A stretch of 64,000 nt of DNA from Bacillus proteolyticus (GCF_001884065.1 NZ_MACH01000093.1:1-64000); one strand, 5' to 3'. Positions 45,318 to 54,672 are shown, numbered from the stretch's first letter. The notes: generated from the sequence alone by a model not told the origin. A program made the numbers and translations.

Positions 45318-45433
45318 AAACAACATATATACACCAACAGAGAAAATATACTAAAAATCACATCTCTTATAACTCTAATTATTATAATCTGTCATTATTC
45401 ATAATAAAAAAATCACTCCTCATCTATTTTTAT

Positions 45434-45718
45434 ATGGGCTATACACCAGCGAAACTCCCATTAATGCCGTACGATGCGTTAACTTATGCAATTAGTGAAA
45501 AATTTAATTTGAAATTCGGTAAAGCAAAAATTTCAAGCGATTTAATAAATATTTGTGTGGCTGGTACAATATGTGTAATTTTCATTCAATCATTAGGCTC
45601 AATTAGAATCGGTACACTAATTGCCGCCCATTTTATCGGCAAAATTTTTGAGTGGATGATACCAAATTATCAACCAGCTCTTCTACACTGGGTATTTAAA
45701 ACAGAGAAAACTTCCTAA
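45434..45718 (+). pseudogene. 3' fragment of a YczE-like membrane protein gene
   Basis: The 94 codons (MGYTPAKLPLMPYDALTYAI, SSDLINICVAGTICVIFIQS) match the C-terminal half of the YczE/YitT-like integral membrane family, whose members have about 210 residues and five helices. The first helices are missing and no ribosome site precedes the ATG. The truncation point abuts the ATP-grasp cassette, consistent with loss by insertion or deletion. Confidence 0.65.
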
Positions 45719-45840
45719 GGAGTCATAATAAAGTATAGGAACAGGGGAATGTCTAATTTGTAGATGTGTATTTAGTAGAGAAGTGCAAAATACTAATTAT
45801 ACGGATTGTGATAGTGAATTTTTTCTTCGAGGGATAGCAC

Positions 45841-46205
45841 CACATCGCTATCAAGCTAAGATTAATTTGTATCCATATAATCAAAAAAGATGCTATTTTT
45901 TTTGAAATATACAGAAAGGATGGTGTTTTGTATGACTTTATCGATTCAAGATGAGTTTCATTTATTCGCTGAAAAACTACAGTGATTTCTATCTCCAAAC
46001 ATCCTTCAACAGCTCGCGCAGGAGACGGGTTTCGTAAAACGTAAAAGTAAGTACGTTGCTCGAGATTTGGTCGCTTTATGTATTTGGATTAATCAACACG
46101 TAGCAAGTGATTCCCTCACTCTATATCGACCGTAAATCGAACTTTTCCGGCATTTTTTTATTTGAAATCGATTTATCGACTCACTTCGACAACTTGTTTT
46201 CAAAT
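45841..46205 (+). mobile_element. Degenerate IS231-type (IS4 family) element, 5' portion
   Basis: CATCGCTATCAAGCTAAG at 45841-45858 is an IS231-like terminal repeat. From 45932, after AGAAAGGATGG, the frame reads MTLSIQDEFHLFAEKLQ, stop, then SPNILQQLAQETGFVKRKSK, VARDLVALCIWINQHVASDS and further stops: the N-terminus of an IS231 transposase with nonsense mutations and a lost catalytic DDE region. It is inactive and truncated. Confidence 0.75.
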
Positions 46206-46241
46206 AAAAAAAGCGGCCACTCTTTTAGAGACAGCCACTTA
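46206..46241 (-). terminator. Terminator of the isochorismatase-like gene
   Basis: An imperfect hairpin (minus strand AAGTGGCTGTCTCT / AGAGTGGCCGCTT) followed by TTTTTTTATTTG, overlapping the stop codon at 46239. Confidence 0.6.
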
Positions 46242-46763
46242 CGATTCCACTTTCAAATCTTTAAATGCAACAACATCCGCAAATGCTCCAAACACTGCGT
46301 TATGATGCTTCACAATATCTTCAGCACGTAATACATCAGTATCAAACGTACTATGCGCATCACTCACTAACGTTACTTTGTACCCTTCACTACATGCTCT
46401 GCGCGTTGTCGTGTCCACACAGTACTCTGTTTGCATTCCTGAAATTATTACGTGCTCAATTCCTTTTTCTTGTAACACTTCGTTTAAGTTTGTCTTATAG
46501 AATGAATCTGGTGTCGTCTTTTCAACGATACTATCACCCTCTTGTGGTGCGATTGCCGCATGCACTTTCCAACCATCTGTCCCTTTTTCCAAAGGATGAT
46601 CTTTCAGCCCGTTATGTTGTACATAAATAACTGGAATATCATTTGAACGACATGCCCCAATAAGTTCTTGTAATGTTTGTAAAAACCTTTCCCCATTATA
46701 TACTGGCATTCCCGCTGTATACATACCCGCTTGCACATCAATAACTATTAATGCTTTTTTCAT
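46239..46763 (-). CDS. Isochorismatase-family cysteine hydrolase
   Basis: 174 aa with the full catalytic triad of the family: Asp9 in LIVIDVQAGMY, Lys82 in VEKTTPDSF, Cys115 in SGMQTEYCVDTTTRRA with the conserved cis-peptide context. Members include nicotinamidases, N-carbamoylsarcosine amidase-like enzymes and isochorismatases; the short length and TEYCVDTT motif favour a small amidase, but the substrate is not clear. GGGAGCTGTGTGAG precedes the ATG. It is probably co-transcribed with the GNAT gene 43 bp upstream. Confidence 0.85.
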   Translation of the reverse strand: MKKALIVIDVQAGMYTAGMPVYNGERFLQTLQELIGACRSNDIPVIYVQHNGLKDHPLEKGTDGWKVHAAIAPQEGDSIVEKTTPDSFYKTNLNEVLQEKGIEHVIISGMQTEYCVDTTTRRACSEGYKVTLVSDAHSTFDTDVLRAEDIVKHHNAVFGAFADVVAFKDLKVES

Positions 46764-46806
46764 CTCACACAGCTCCCTTTGTTTGTATAAGCCCTTTCAT
46801 AAATCA

Positions 46807-47346
46807 TTATAATTGTTTATATTCCATCATCCAACAATCTTCTAATTTCCCCTCATGCAGTTCATGTTCCTTTAAAATCTTCACTTTTTTAAATCCGCAT
46901 TTTTCATAACACTTTATCGCACGTTCGTTATTTACTTTAGGGTCCATTGCAATTGCTTCTGCACCCACTTCTTTCATAATGTATGTAATTGCTGCTTGAA
47001 CGAGTTTTGTTCCAATTCCCTTTCCCCAAAAGAGTGGTTCACCGATAAATTGGTCCATTCCGCATACATTTTGTGATTCTTCATATCCATATAACGCTTT
47101 CCATTCAAAATCAACTGGATACATTTGAATGTAACCGATCGGCATATCATCAAATCCTACTAAGCATCTTTTTTCATTACTGTTTGGATTATGTATAAAA
47201 TGAGCAAGTACCTCTTCTACAGATTGCGGATTATCTCTTCCTTCATAAAACTGTAGGACTTCTGGGTCTGTTAACCATTTAGAGATGATAGGTGCATCTT
47301 CTTCTATTACATATCTAACCGATAAATTATTGTTTTGAAATAACAT
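46807..47346 (-). CDS. GNAT acetyltransferase, AAC(6')-like
   Basis: 179 aa. It follows the AacA4-type pattern: LSVRYVIEEDAPIISKWLTD, PIGYIQMYPVDFEWKALYGY, GMDQFIGEPLFWGKGIGTKL (acetyl-CoA loop), AIAMDPKVNNERAIKCYEKC and a terminal W-M-M-E. The family includes aminoglycoside 6'-N-acetyltransferases; Bacillus chromosomal members are often of unproven resistance function. GAGGTGCTAC precedes the ATG. Confidence 0.78.
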   Translation of the reverse strand: MLFQNNNLSVRYVIEEDAPIISKWLTDPEVLQFYEGRDNPQSVEEVLAHFIHNPNSNEKRCLVGFDDMPIGYIQMYPVDFEWKALYGYEESQNVCGMDQFIGEPLFWGKGIGTKLVQAAITYIMKEVGAEAIAMDPKVNNERAIKCYEKCGFKKVKILKEHELHEGKLEDCWMMEYKQL

Positions 47347-47407
47347 GTAGCACCTCGTTACTAGTATTTTATAAACTGTTAAACTTTATTTTACATCAAC
47401 ATCTTTC

Positions 47408-48685
<1,278 letters not shown>

Positions 48686-48767
48686 TTATCTCTCCTTTAA
48701 TAAGTGACTAATGTCACCGTCTTCGTTCACATTAAGCTTTTAAGATAGGGAATTTCACTAAAAAACA

Positions 48768-49030
48768 CAAAAAACTCCCGTCCCTATAAAAGGGACGAGA
48801 GTTAACCCGCGTTGCCACCCTAGTTGAAAGCATAGAAAATATAAGCTTTCCACTTAAAAAATTAACGGTTTTTAACCGGAAACGATTACTAACTTCATAT
48901 TGAAGGGTTCCACATTTCGCTCAAGGACGGATTCACAAGCGCTTTCTATCGGTTTACACCACCCACCGACTCTCTAAAAGAAAAGATACTTGTTACTACT
49001 TCCTTTCATAGCTTTTAAACAATATAAAAT
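48768..49030 (-). ncRNA. Serine T-box leader of serS
   Basis: Minus strand: AGTAGTAAC, AGAGAGTCGGTGG, specifier GTGAA-TCC-GTCCTTGAGC with TCC (Ser) at 48931-48929, T-box AGGGTGGCAACGCGGG at 48821-48806, then a CGTCCCT / AGGGACG terminator and TTTTTTG. The specifier agrees with the downstream gene. Confidence 0.95.
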
Positions 49031-49140
49031 TTAATTATCATTACTTTACAATAATTCTGTTTATTTTTCAAGAAAATATTGTATCTTTAAAATAAAGAGT
49101 TCATATAATCAAACCACAAATAAACTGGAGGTTATTTACG

Positions 49141-49215
49141 ATGTCTCATATCACTTTGAAAACAATAACTTCTACAAACTGGCGAGAAACGCTTACTAAA
49201 ACAATTTGGAGATGA
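49141..49215 (+). pseudogene. 5' stub of a GNAT acetyltransferase gene
   Basis: After ACTGGAGGTTATTTACG the frame reads MSHITLKTITSTNWRETLT and then stops within five codons. That opening is typical of BltD/spermine-type GNATs of the B. cereus group (MxxITLxTITSxNWRExL). The remaining ~130 codons are gone. The deletion joins the stub directly to the ribosome site of the next gene. Confidence 0.6.
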
Positions 49216-49219
49216 GAAT

Positions 49220-49723
49220 TTGAAATCAACTTTAATCATTCTTCGAGGAAACCCCGCAAGTGGCAAAACAACAATCGCAAAAGAACTGCAAGAACATTTT
49301 GGCCAAGGTACACTTCTAGTCTCTCAAGACGTCGTACGTAGAGATATGCTAAAAGTACACGACACGATGAGTAACTTATCTCATGATTTACTATTTGAAA
49401 TTACGAAGTACGGAAAAGGAAAATGTGAATTTGTTATTTTAGAAGGTATTTTAAACAGTCATAGATACGGTGATATGCTGAAAAAATTAATACATTATTT
49501 TGATGAAAATACGTTTACATATTACTTCGATCTATCATTGGAGGAAACATTTAGACGCCATAACACAAGGGACAAACGGCATGAATTTGGTGAGGATGCA
49601 TTACGGAAATGGTATAATTCGCACGATACAATTGAAGTTGCTAGAGAAACTGTATTTACAGATGATTTCACGCAAAAAGATATATTTCATGCGATTCTGA
49701 ATGATGTTGCGATGCAAAAATAA
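49220..49723 (+). CDS. P-loop kinase-like AAA protein
   Basis: 167 aa. Walker A LRGNPASGKTTIAKELQEHF at residues 8-27, QDVVRRDML, Walker B-like CEFVILEGIL and an Arg-rich lid (ETFRRHNTRDKRHEFG). It resembles the zeta-toxin/chloramphenicol-phosphotransferase-like P-loop kinases widespread in Bacillus. The phosphoryl acceptor is unknown. The TTG start follows GGAGATGAG. No antitoxin ORF is adjacent, so a toxin role is not supported. Confidence 0.78.
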   Translation: MKSTLIILRGNPASGKTTIAKELQEHFGQGTLLVSQDVVRRDMLKVHDTMSNLSHDLLFEITKYGKGKCEFVILEGILNSHRYGDMLKKLIHYFDENTFTYYFDLSLEETFRRHNTRDKRHEFGEDALRKWYNSHDTIEVARETVFTDDFTQKDIFHAILNDVAMQK

Positions 49724-49746
49724 GACTGACAGAATGAGTCAGTCTT
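49722..49746. terminator. Bidirectional terminator
   Basis: AAGACTGAC / GTCAGTCTT with a 7-base loop, then ATTTTTATT. It lies between the converging kinase and zinc-ribbon genes. Confidence 0.8.
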
Positions 49747-49753
49747 ATTTTTA

Positions 49754-50428
49754 TTATGTACTTTGTATTTCAGTTTTCATAACGGAACACTCTTTACATA
49801 AATAATAATATATATTCATTTCGCCGAACTGAAAATCAACTACTGAAATAAGTTCCCGTCCCTCAAGGTCTTGTGTAATTGTAGCAACATATTTCATCTC
49901 TTTCGAACAAGTTGGACATCCTAAATCTTCTGGAACATCATCGTATAAAGGTGCTCCCAACAATCTACATACATATTCCGAACCGAATAAGTCAAAAGCT
50001 TCCCAGTAACTATCTTCATCAGTAGGTATATCTTCATTTTTCATATTCGTTAGCTTTACATTAGTTTTTGGAAGATTGACCGGTAGCTTATACTCATCTT
50101 CCATAATCCACTCTTCCGTATTGTCTTGCTTTATCATTTGTACCGTTTTGCCCCCATTACTTAATTGAAAATATTGCGGCTCCCACACCATCGCACAATT
50201 CAAGCAAGAGACGAATGGTAACACATTCATTTCATCATTTTTAAGTTCAGCAAGCCTCTCATTTTTCAAATCTAAACTAAAGATTTGATGCATTTTCTCA
50301 CCGCATAACTTACATAGTGGTAATTCACAATCTTGACCACCGAAATAATGATTATATGAATCTTTCCCTTCCATTACTCTATAGCCTTTCATTTCATTGT
50401 AATGTGTTCCATATAATTCCATTGTCAT
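49754..50428 (-). CDS. Zinc-ribbon protein, DUF1963-like
   Basis: 224 aa with four CxxC pairs: CKLCGEKMHQIFSLD, SCLNCAMVW, GCPTCSKEMKYVATI and LCKECSVMK, so probably two zinc ribbons. The layout (YFGGQDCELPLCKLCG..) resembles the DUF1963/YwqG-like proteins that often serve as immunity proteins for polymorphic toxins. The role is unknown. The start at 50428 has GCGAGGATTAAAT upstream. It is co-directional with the SUKH gene 57 bp upstream. Confidence 0.6.
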   Translation of the reverse strand: MTMELYGTHYNEMKGYRVMEGKDSYNHYFGGQDCELPLCKLCGEKMHQIFSLDLKNERLAELKNDEMNVLPFVSCLNCAMVWEPQYFQLSNGGKTVQMIKQDNTEEWIMEDEYKLPVNLPKTNVKLTNMKNEDIPTDEDSYWEAFDLFGSEYVCRLLGAPLYDDVPEDLGCPTCSKEMKYVATITQDLEGRELISVVDFQFGEMNIYYYLCKECSVMKTEIQST

Positions 50429-50485
50429 ATTTAATCCTCGCTTCATTTAAATCAAAAAAATCTTTTCACTTTTCCTGTAAGGAAA

Positions 50486-50911
50486 TTAACACTCAAAGTC
50501 ATCTTCCTGAGCAGTTGTTATGATAAACTCTTTTAAATTCGGGGCATATTCTTCAATCTCTGCACCTTCATGATACCAAAGATATATTATATCACCCATT
50601 ATTCCGTTATTTGATTTGAAACACAGTTTATCTCCTGAGCCATCATCACCTATTATAATAAAGTTTTTTGGTATATCTTCATCTCTAATTTCAGCATTTT
50701 GTCTAATAATATCATCCCAAGTTTTTTTAAGATTTCTATTATCTTTAATAGGATACAGTGTCCATTCTCCTATTTCAGCATTATTAACTAATTTGAAAAG
50801 GTGCCTATACTGCTCTGGGAAAATAGCACCTAACTTTTCTTCAGTTTCCTTTATACCTATTTCGTCTACTCCTGTTTTCCTAGTTTGAATGATCTTTCTT
50901 ACTTCTTTCAT
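50486..50911 (-). CDS. SMI1/KNR4 (SUKH) family protein
   Basis: 141 aa. The SUKH signature is plain: IKETEEKLGAIFPEQYRHLF, ENNG-like VNNAEIGEWTLYPIKDN, FIIIGDDGSGDKLCF and GDIIYLWYHEG. SUKH proteins are commonly immunity factors against contact-dependent or WapA-type toxins. No toxin is adjacent; the next gene downstream is another possible immunity protein. AGGTG 6 bases before the ATG at 50911 fixes the start. Confidence 0.82.
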   Translation of the reverse strand: MKEVRKIIQTRKTGVDEIGIKETEEKLGAIFPEQYRHLFKLVNNAEIGEWTLYPIKDNRNLKKTWDDIIRQNAEIRDEDIPKNFIIIGDDGSGDKLCFKSNNGIMGDIIYLWYHEGAEIEEYAPNLKEFIITTAQEDDFEC

Positions 50912-51025
50912 GAGGTACACCTATCCTTTAACCTAAATAACATAATTTCTAATTTTCTAATCAAAAGGCTCATTATTTTCTCCTTTAAGTATAAGTATTA
51001 ACGTTTCATCTCCCTCTTCCTTATA

Positions 51026-51517
51026 CTAAATAGTTGTCGCGATTCCTGCCAAAAATAAACTTACAATTGCTAAAAATGGTGTTCCGGCTATTGCACCTCT
51101 TAAGTGAAACATATAGTCTTTATACCCTTTCATCCCTTCTGTACTAGGAATAACAACAAACCTTGGAGTAATCCAGCAAAATATAAGCCAATCGATTATT
51201 AATAAATCTACTAAATTGAAAATCATTAGAATCCCCAAAGTATGTAAATAGGCCTCAATATACAATAACTTTCCATGGTGGTGTAGTATATATGTAGAAA
51301 TAAACGGTGTTCCGAAGAGAATAATATTGTAAATAATTCCGAAATAAAACGTTTGTTTTTTTTCATTTATCGATTTTGGCAAAACTACTTTTTGAATTTC
51401 TTTCGGATAATCATTTAACCAAAGGCGAGGATTATAATATGTAGACCCTAATATCATAATGGACAGTATAAAAGACATGGAAATGCCGACAATCATCATT
51501 TGTTCAATTTGCCCCAC
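51026..51517 (-). CDS. Four-helix membrane protein, unknown
   Basis: 163 aa with hydrophobic helices at about 8-28, 58-78, 90-115 and 140-160, and a polar loop LWLNDYPKEIQKVVLPKSIN after helix 1. It is unrecognised beyond being a B. cereus-group membrane protein. I start at the GTG at 51517, which has AAGGAGGG 6 bases upstream; an ATG two codons earlier overlaps the site. It is monocistronic. Confidence 0.55.
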   Translation of the reverse strand: MGQIEQMMIVGISMSFILSIMILGSTYYNPRLWLNDYPKEIQKVVLPKSINEKKQTFYFGIIYNIILFGTPFISTYILHHHGKLLYIEAYLHTLGILMIFNLVDLLIIDWLIFCWITPRFVVIPSTEGMKGYKDYMFHLRGAIAGTPFLAIVSLFLAGIATTI

Positions 51518-51691
51518 AAACATCCCTCCTTATTTGCAATTTCGACGTACGTAATTCACTTAATTAGACATTGTATGCATGTTATGACCTAAAAATTATC
51601 TAATACCATTATTTAAACTTTTTCGTTACAATTTGATTTTTCCTAACGTCCATTCCTATTCCTTGCAATATGGTTGCAAATTTAATAAAGT

Positions 51692-51742
51692 GAATATCTA
51701 ATTAGTGACCCGGAAGGCAATAAAATAGAATTCACTATTTAA
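51692..51742 (+). pseudogene. 3' stub of a glyoxalase/VOC gene
   Basis: One frame ends EYLISDPEGNKIEFTI followed by TAA. The DPEGNxIEF string is the classic C-terminal signature of glyoxalase/bleomycin-resistance (VOC) domains. The rest of the gene is not upstream, where stops fill the frame. It is a deletion relic. Confidence 0.6.
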
Positions 51743-51794
51743 CTATCGTTTATCTTTTCTGAAGAACAAATGAAAATTAGTTTGGAGGAGTCAT

Positions 51795-52280
51795 ATGCAT
51801 AAGCTACATTTCAAAAAATTTGAAGCAACAGATTTTAATCTATACTTCCAGCTCGTATCGAACGAAAAAGTCATGGCACAAATTACAGAGCGCTCCATTC
51901 CGTTAGAAGAAGCGCAAAATGACTATGAAAAATTGTTAAGACGCAATGAAAAACATAAACTGTACGGGTCTTATAAAGTTTATGACAGTGCAACAAATGA
52001 ATTTATCGGCCTTGGACATGTAACAGTGAATGAAGATAATGTAAAAGAAGCTGAAATTGGGTATATGATTTTGCCAGAACACTGGGGAAAAAGATATGGT
52101 AGTTATATTGCAAGAGAATTAATTGAAATAGCGAAGCAGACAGATGTAAACGTACTAAAGGCAATTATCGATCCAAATAATATCCCCTCTCGAAAAATAT
52201 TAATAAATGTTGGTTTTACATCAGATGTAGTTTGTGAGATTGATGGATTACCTGGGGAAATTTTAAGCATATATATTTAA
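51795..52280 (+). CDS. GNAT family N-acetyltransferase
   Basis: 161 aa. GNAT motifs: EAEIGYMILPEHWGKRYGSY (beta-4 plus acetyl-CoA loop), LKAIIDPNNIPSRKILINVG (motif B). The opening LHFKKFEATDFNLYFQLVSN is RimJ-like. TTGGAGGAGTCAT precedes the ATG. It is monocistronic, with a terminator at 52288. Confidence 0.8.
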   Translation: MHKLHFKKFEATDFNLYFQLVSNEKVMAQITERSIPLEEAQNDYEKLLRRNEKHKLYGSYKVYDSATNEFIGLGHVTVNEDNVKEAEIGYMILPEHWGKRYGSYIARELIEIAKQTDVNVLKAIIDPNNIPSRKILINVGFTSDVVCEIDGLPGEILSIYI

Positions 52281-52287
52281 CTTTATT

Positions 52288-52326
52288 AAGGCAATGCTGC
52301 ATTTGAGATACATGTAGTGTTGCCTT
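52288..52326 (+). terminator. Terminator of the GNAT gene
   Basis: AAGGCAA / TTGCCTT outer arms with partly paired GCTGCAT / ATGTAG inner stem and a TTTATTT tail. Confidence 0.65.
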
Positions 52327-52497
52327 TTATTTATTATCTCGATTCCCTGATAGACCCGAAAATCCCATTCTAGGAATAATCAACCTCACTCATTCATTTA
52401 CTTATAACGTATAGTCAGTTCTATTTTTCTATTTGATTTTACACCTGACGAATAACATTTTAGATATTTTATTTTGTGACAAGGAGAGAAGACTTAA

Positions 52498-52632
52498 ATG
52501 AGTAATCAAAATATTGAACTTACAGGACGTATCGTAACTCCCGGAAATCCAGAATATAATTCCGCTAGAGAGGAATTCAACACATTTTCAACTTCCCGCA
52601 AAGTATTCCGCCCTTTTAATAGTCGATACTGA
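52498..52632 (+). pseudogene. 5' stub of an FAD-linked oxidase gene
   Basis: After ACAAGGAGAGAAG the 44-codon frame opens MSNQNIELTGRIVTPGNPEY and NSAREEFNTF, the N-terminus of Bacillus FAD-binding BBE-type oxidoreductases, then changes to unrelated residues (STSRKVFRPF) and stops. The ~400 codons of the flavin domain are missing. A 38-bp hairpin follows at 52663. Confidence 0.65.
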
Positions 52633-52662
52633 AATTTATAGTTTATATTTCTAGCAAAAAAG

Positions 52663-52701
52663 GAACGATTCTTTCCATAAAAATTATGGAAAGAATCGTT
52701 C
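52663..52701. terminator. Long perfect hairpin with T tail
   Basis: 18-bp arms GAACGATTCTTTCCATAA / TTATGGAAAGAATCGTTC with a 3-base loop, then TTTTT; A runs on the other side. It was probably the terminator of the deleted oxidase gene. Confidence 0.75.
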
Positions 52702-52836
52702 TTTTTCAATGCTGGATGTATTTCATTTCTTTTTTCATCTTTTTTTAATGTTCTTTTCATCCTAATTTCATCTGAATCTCATTCTTATTAGTTACACTCT
52801 GTTTATACATAAATAACTAGTAAGGAGGAATCATAT

Positions 52837-53673
52837 ATGAAAAATTATGAGACGGACCAAAATAAGAATAGAGATAATATCCCTCTTCCTGATGAAGTCA
52901 CTTCCGTTTCATCACGAGGTTGGCAGATGCTGAGCAAAGTTCCAGAAGTCACGATTTTCTTCTGGATTATCAAAATCATGGCAACTACAGTGGGCGAAAC
53001 AGGTGCGGACTTCTTAAATACCAACTTGAACTTTGGCTTGACTAAAACGACATTTGTTATGAGTGCTCTCTTGCTCATCACACTGTTCTTCCAGTTCAGA
53101 TTGAAGAAGTATGTTCCAGGGATTTACTGGCTCACTGTCTTGCTGATTAGTGTTGTCGGCACGCTGGTCACTGACAATCTTACGGACAACTTCGGGGTCG
53201 CTTTAGAGACGACCACCATCTTTTTCACCCTCGCGCTACTGGCGACTTTTGCCGCTTGGTACGCGAGTGAGAAGACATTGTCCATTCACTCTATTTACAC
53301 GACAAAGCGAGAAGCATTCTACTGGCTGGCTATCCTGTTCACCTTCGCCTTAGGTACTGCAGCTGGTGATCTCGTAGCAGAGAGTCTCAACTTAGGTTAC
53401 TGGATTTCAGCGCTCATATTCGCTGCATTAATTGGTGCTGTAACCGTCGCTTACTACCGCTTCAAATTAAATGCAGTGTTGGCCTTTTGGATCGCTTATA
53501 TTTTAACTCGTCCTTTCGGCGCCTCTTTTGGCGATTATTTATCACAGCCTCACGATTCCGGTGGTCTTGGTCTCGGTACGGTTGGAACAAGCGTACTCTT
53601 CCTCTTAACAATCTTGAGCTTAGTTATTTATTTGACCAAGACGAAAAAAGACGCGAGCCCGAGCCTTAATTAA
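52837..53673 (+). CDS. DUF347/COG4705 repeat membrane protein
   Basis: 278 aa with about eight helices in four repeated hairpins, each with the DUF347 motif: KVPEVTIFFWIIKIMATTVG, GETGADFL, LGTAAGDLVAESLNLGYW, RPFGASFGDYLSQPHDSGGL. Function is unknown; some relatives are linked to metal tolerance. The gene is markedly GC-richer than its neighbours (roughly 45-53% in sampled lines) and uses codons such as CTG, GGC and ACG, so recent transfer is likely. AAGGAGGAATCAT precedes the ATG. Confidence 0.8.
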   Translation: MKNYETDQNKNRDNIPLPDEVTSVSSRGWQMLSKVPEVTIFFWIIKIMATTVGETGADFLNTNLNFGLTKTTFVMSALLLITLFFQFRLKKYVPGIYWLTVLLISVVGTLVTDNLTDNFGVALETTTIFFTLALLATFAAWYASEKTLSIHSIYTTKREAFYWLAILFTFALGTAAGDLVAESLNLGYWISALIFAALIGAVTVAYYRFKLNAVLAFWIAYILTRPFGASFGDYLSQPHDSGGLGLGTVGTSVLFLLTILSLVIYLTKTKKDASPSLN

Positions 53674-53752
53674 TATATATTTTGTCTAAACCTTAAAATA
53701 GGTGACATGATTTCCTAATCGTTATTACAAAATTTCAACCAAAAGAAAATTA

Positions 53753-53792
53753 AAAGGCAATACTACTTTAAACTAACAGTAGTATTGCCTTT
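53753..53792. terminator. Bidirectional terminator
   Basis: Perfect 15-bp arms AAAGGCAATACTACT / AGTAGTATTGCCTTT with a 10-base loop, between the converging DUF347 and FMN-reductase genes. Confidence 0.85.
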
Positions 53793-53807
53793 ATATAAAA
53801 TAAATCA

Positions 53808-54353
53808 TTATTCCCTTGTTTCGTCTACTATACTATGAATTAAAGAAATTAGAGCTTGTTTTGTTCCCTCATCTGTAACTTTTGCATCATCACTAAATTT
53901 AGTGCGTACAGACGGGATTAATAACGAGCCATTTTGAACGACAACTGTATCTAACATGCCTAGTGTAAGTAACAAAGATTCATGGGCTTTATCCCCTCCC
54001 GCAATTGACGGTGAAGCTGTTATGATCGCCACTGGTTTTTTATATAGTTCCGCTGAAGACACAAGCCATTCTAATGCATTTTTCAAAACTCCTGGTATAC
54101 CTTTTGCATACTCCGGTGTACAAATAATCAGTGCATGTGATTCGCTTAATGCCTTTCGAAACTCTTGAACAACAACCGGTGCTCCCACTCGATCTACATC
54201 CGGATTAAAATGAGGAAGTTCCTCTATTCCTTTATATATAGTGTAATCTACTCCATCTGGAATAAATGCGGCCAAAGTTTTTAATATGTTTGTATTGGAT
54301 GATCCTTTCCTAATGCTGCCTGAAATCGCTATGATTTTTTTGTGTTTACTCAT
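53808..54353 (-). CDS. NADPH-dependent FMN reductase family protein
   Basis: 181 aa flavodoxin-like fold. FMN phosphate loop IIAISGSIRKGSSNTNILKT at residues 6-25, and ICTPEYAKGIPGVLKNALEW (P-E-Y-x-x-x-I-P-G-x-L-K-N), the family signature. It reduces FMN, quinones or azo compounds with NAD(P)H. GGGGGGCGATCAT precedes the ATG. A large palindrome 87 bp upstream (54440-54476) suggests redox- or quinone-responsive repression. Confidence 0.85.
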   Translation of the reverse strand: MSKHKKIIAISGSIRKGSSNTNILKTLAAFIPDGVDYTIYKGIEELPHFNPDVDRVGAPVVVQEFRKALSESHALIICTPEYAKGIPGVLKNALEWLVSSAELYKKPVAIITASPSIAGGDKAHESLLLTLGMLDTVVVQNGSLLIPSVRTKFSDDAKVTDEGTKQALISLIHSIVDETRE

Positions 54354-54439
54354 ATGATCGCCCCCCTACAAACATCATACTTATGCAGCCATTGAAAAAT
54401 CAAAAATAATTAACTATTTAACAAGTTGTATATTCATTA

Positions 54440-54476
54440 ATTTTGTTTACATAATAATATTATGTAAACAAAATTA
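54440..54476. promoter_or_regulatory. 37-bp palindrome upstream of the FMN reductase gene
   Basis: Perfect 17-bp arms AATTTTGTTTACATAAT / ATTATGTAAACAAAATT with a 3-base centre. There is no T tract. The position, 87 bp before the start codon, and the symmetry suggest an operator for a dimeric repressor; no regulator gene is adjacent. Confidence 0.6.
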
Positions 54477-54617
54477 TCCTTTTAACGAGATTGTACTTGT
54501 TTTCCTACTAACATACATACCAACTACATTACAAATATAGTGCCCCCTATTAGCATCAACGAGAAGGAATAAACCTTGTAAAAAAACATTTATAACTCCA
54601 CTGATACGCAGAATAAT

Positions 54618-54660
54618 AAAAGAGAATAATTCAAAAATACCCTATGAATCATTCTCTTTT
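54618..54660 (-). terminator. Terminator of the DinB gene
   Basis: AAAAGAGAATAATTC / GAATCATTCTCTTTT (one mismatch) with a 13-base loop, 13 bp past the stop at 54673. Confidence 0.75.
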
Positions 54661-54672
54661 TATTTTCATATT

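Noticed and set aside
46107-46331. Plus-strand frame across the isochorismatase gene end and the IS231 relic
   Set aside because: No ribosome site, and it spans a terminator and the 3' end of a well supported gene on the other strand.
49220-49723. Zeta-type toxin of a toxin-antitoxin pair
   Set aside because: The P-loop is similar, but no epsilon-like antitoxin ORF is adjacent and such small kinases are common single genes in Bacillus.
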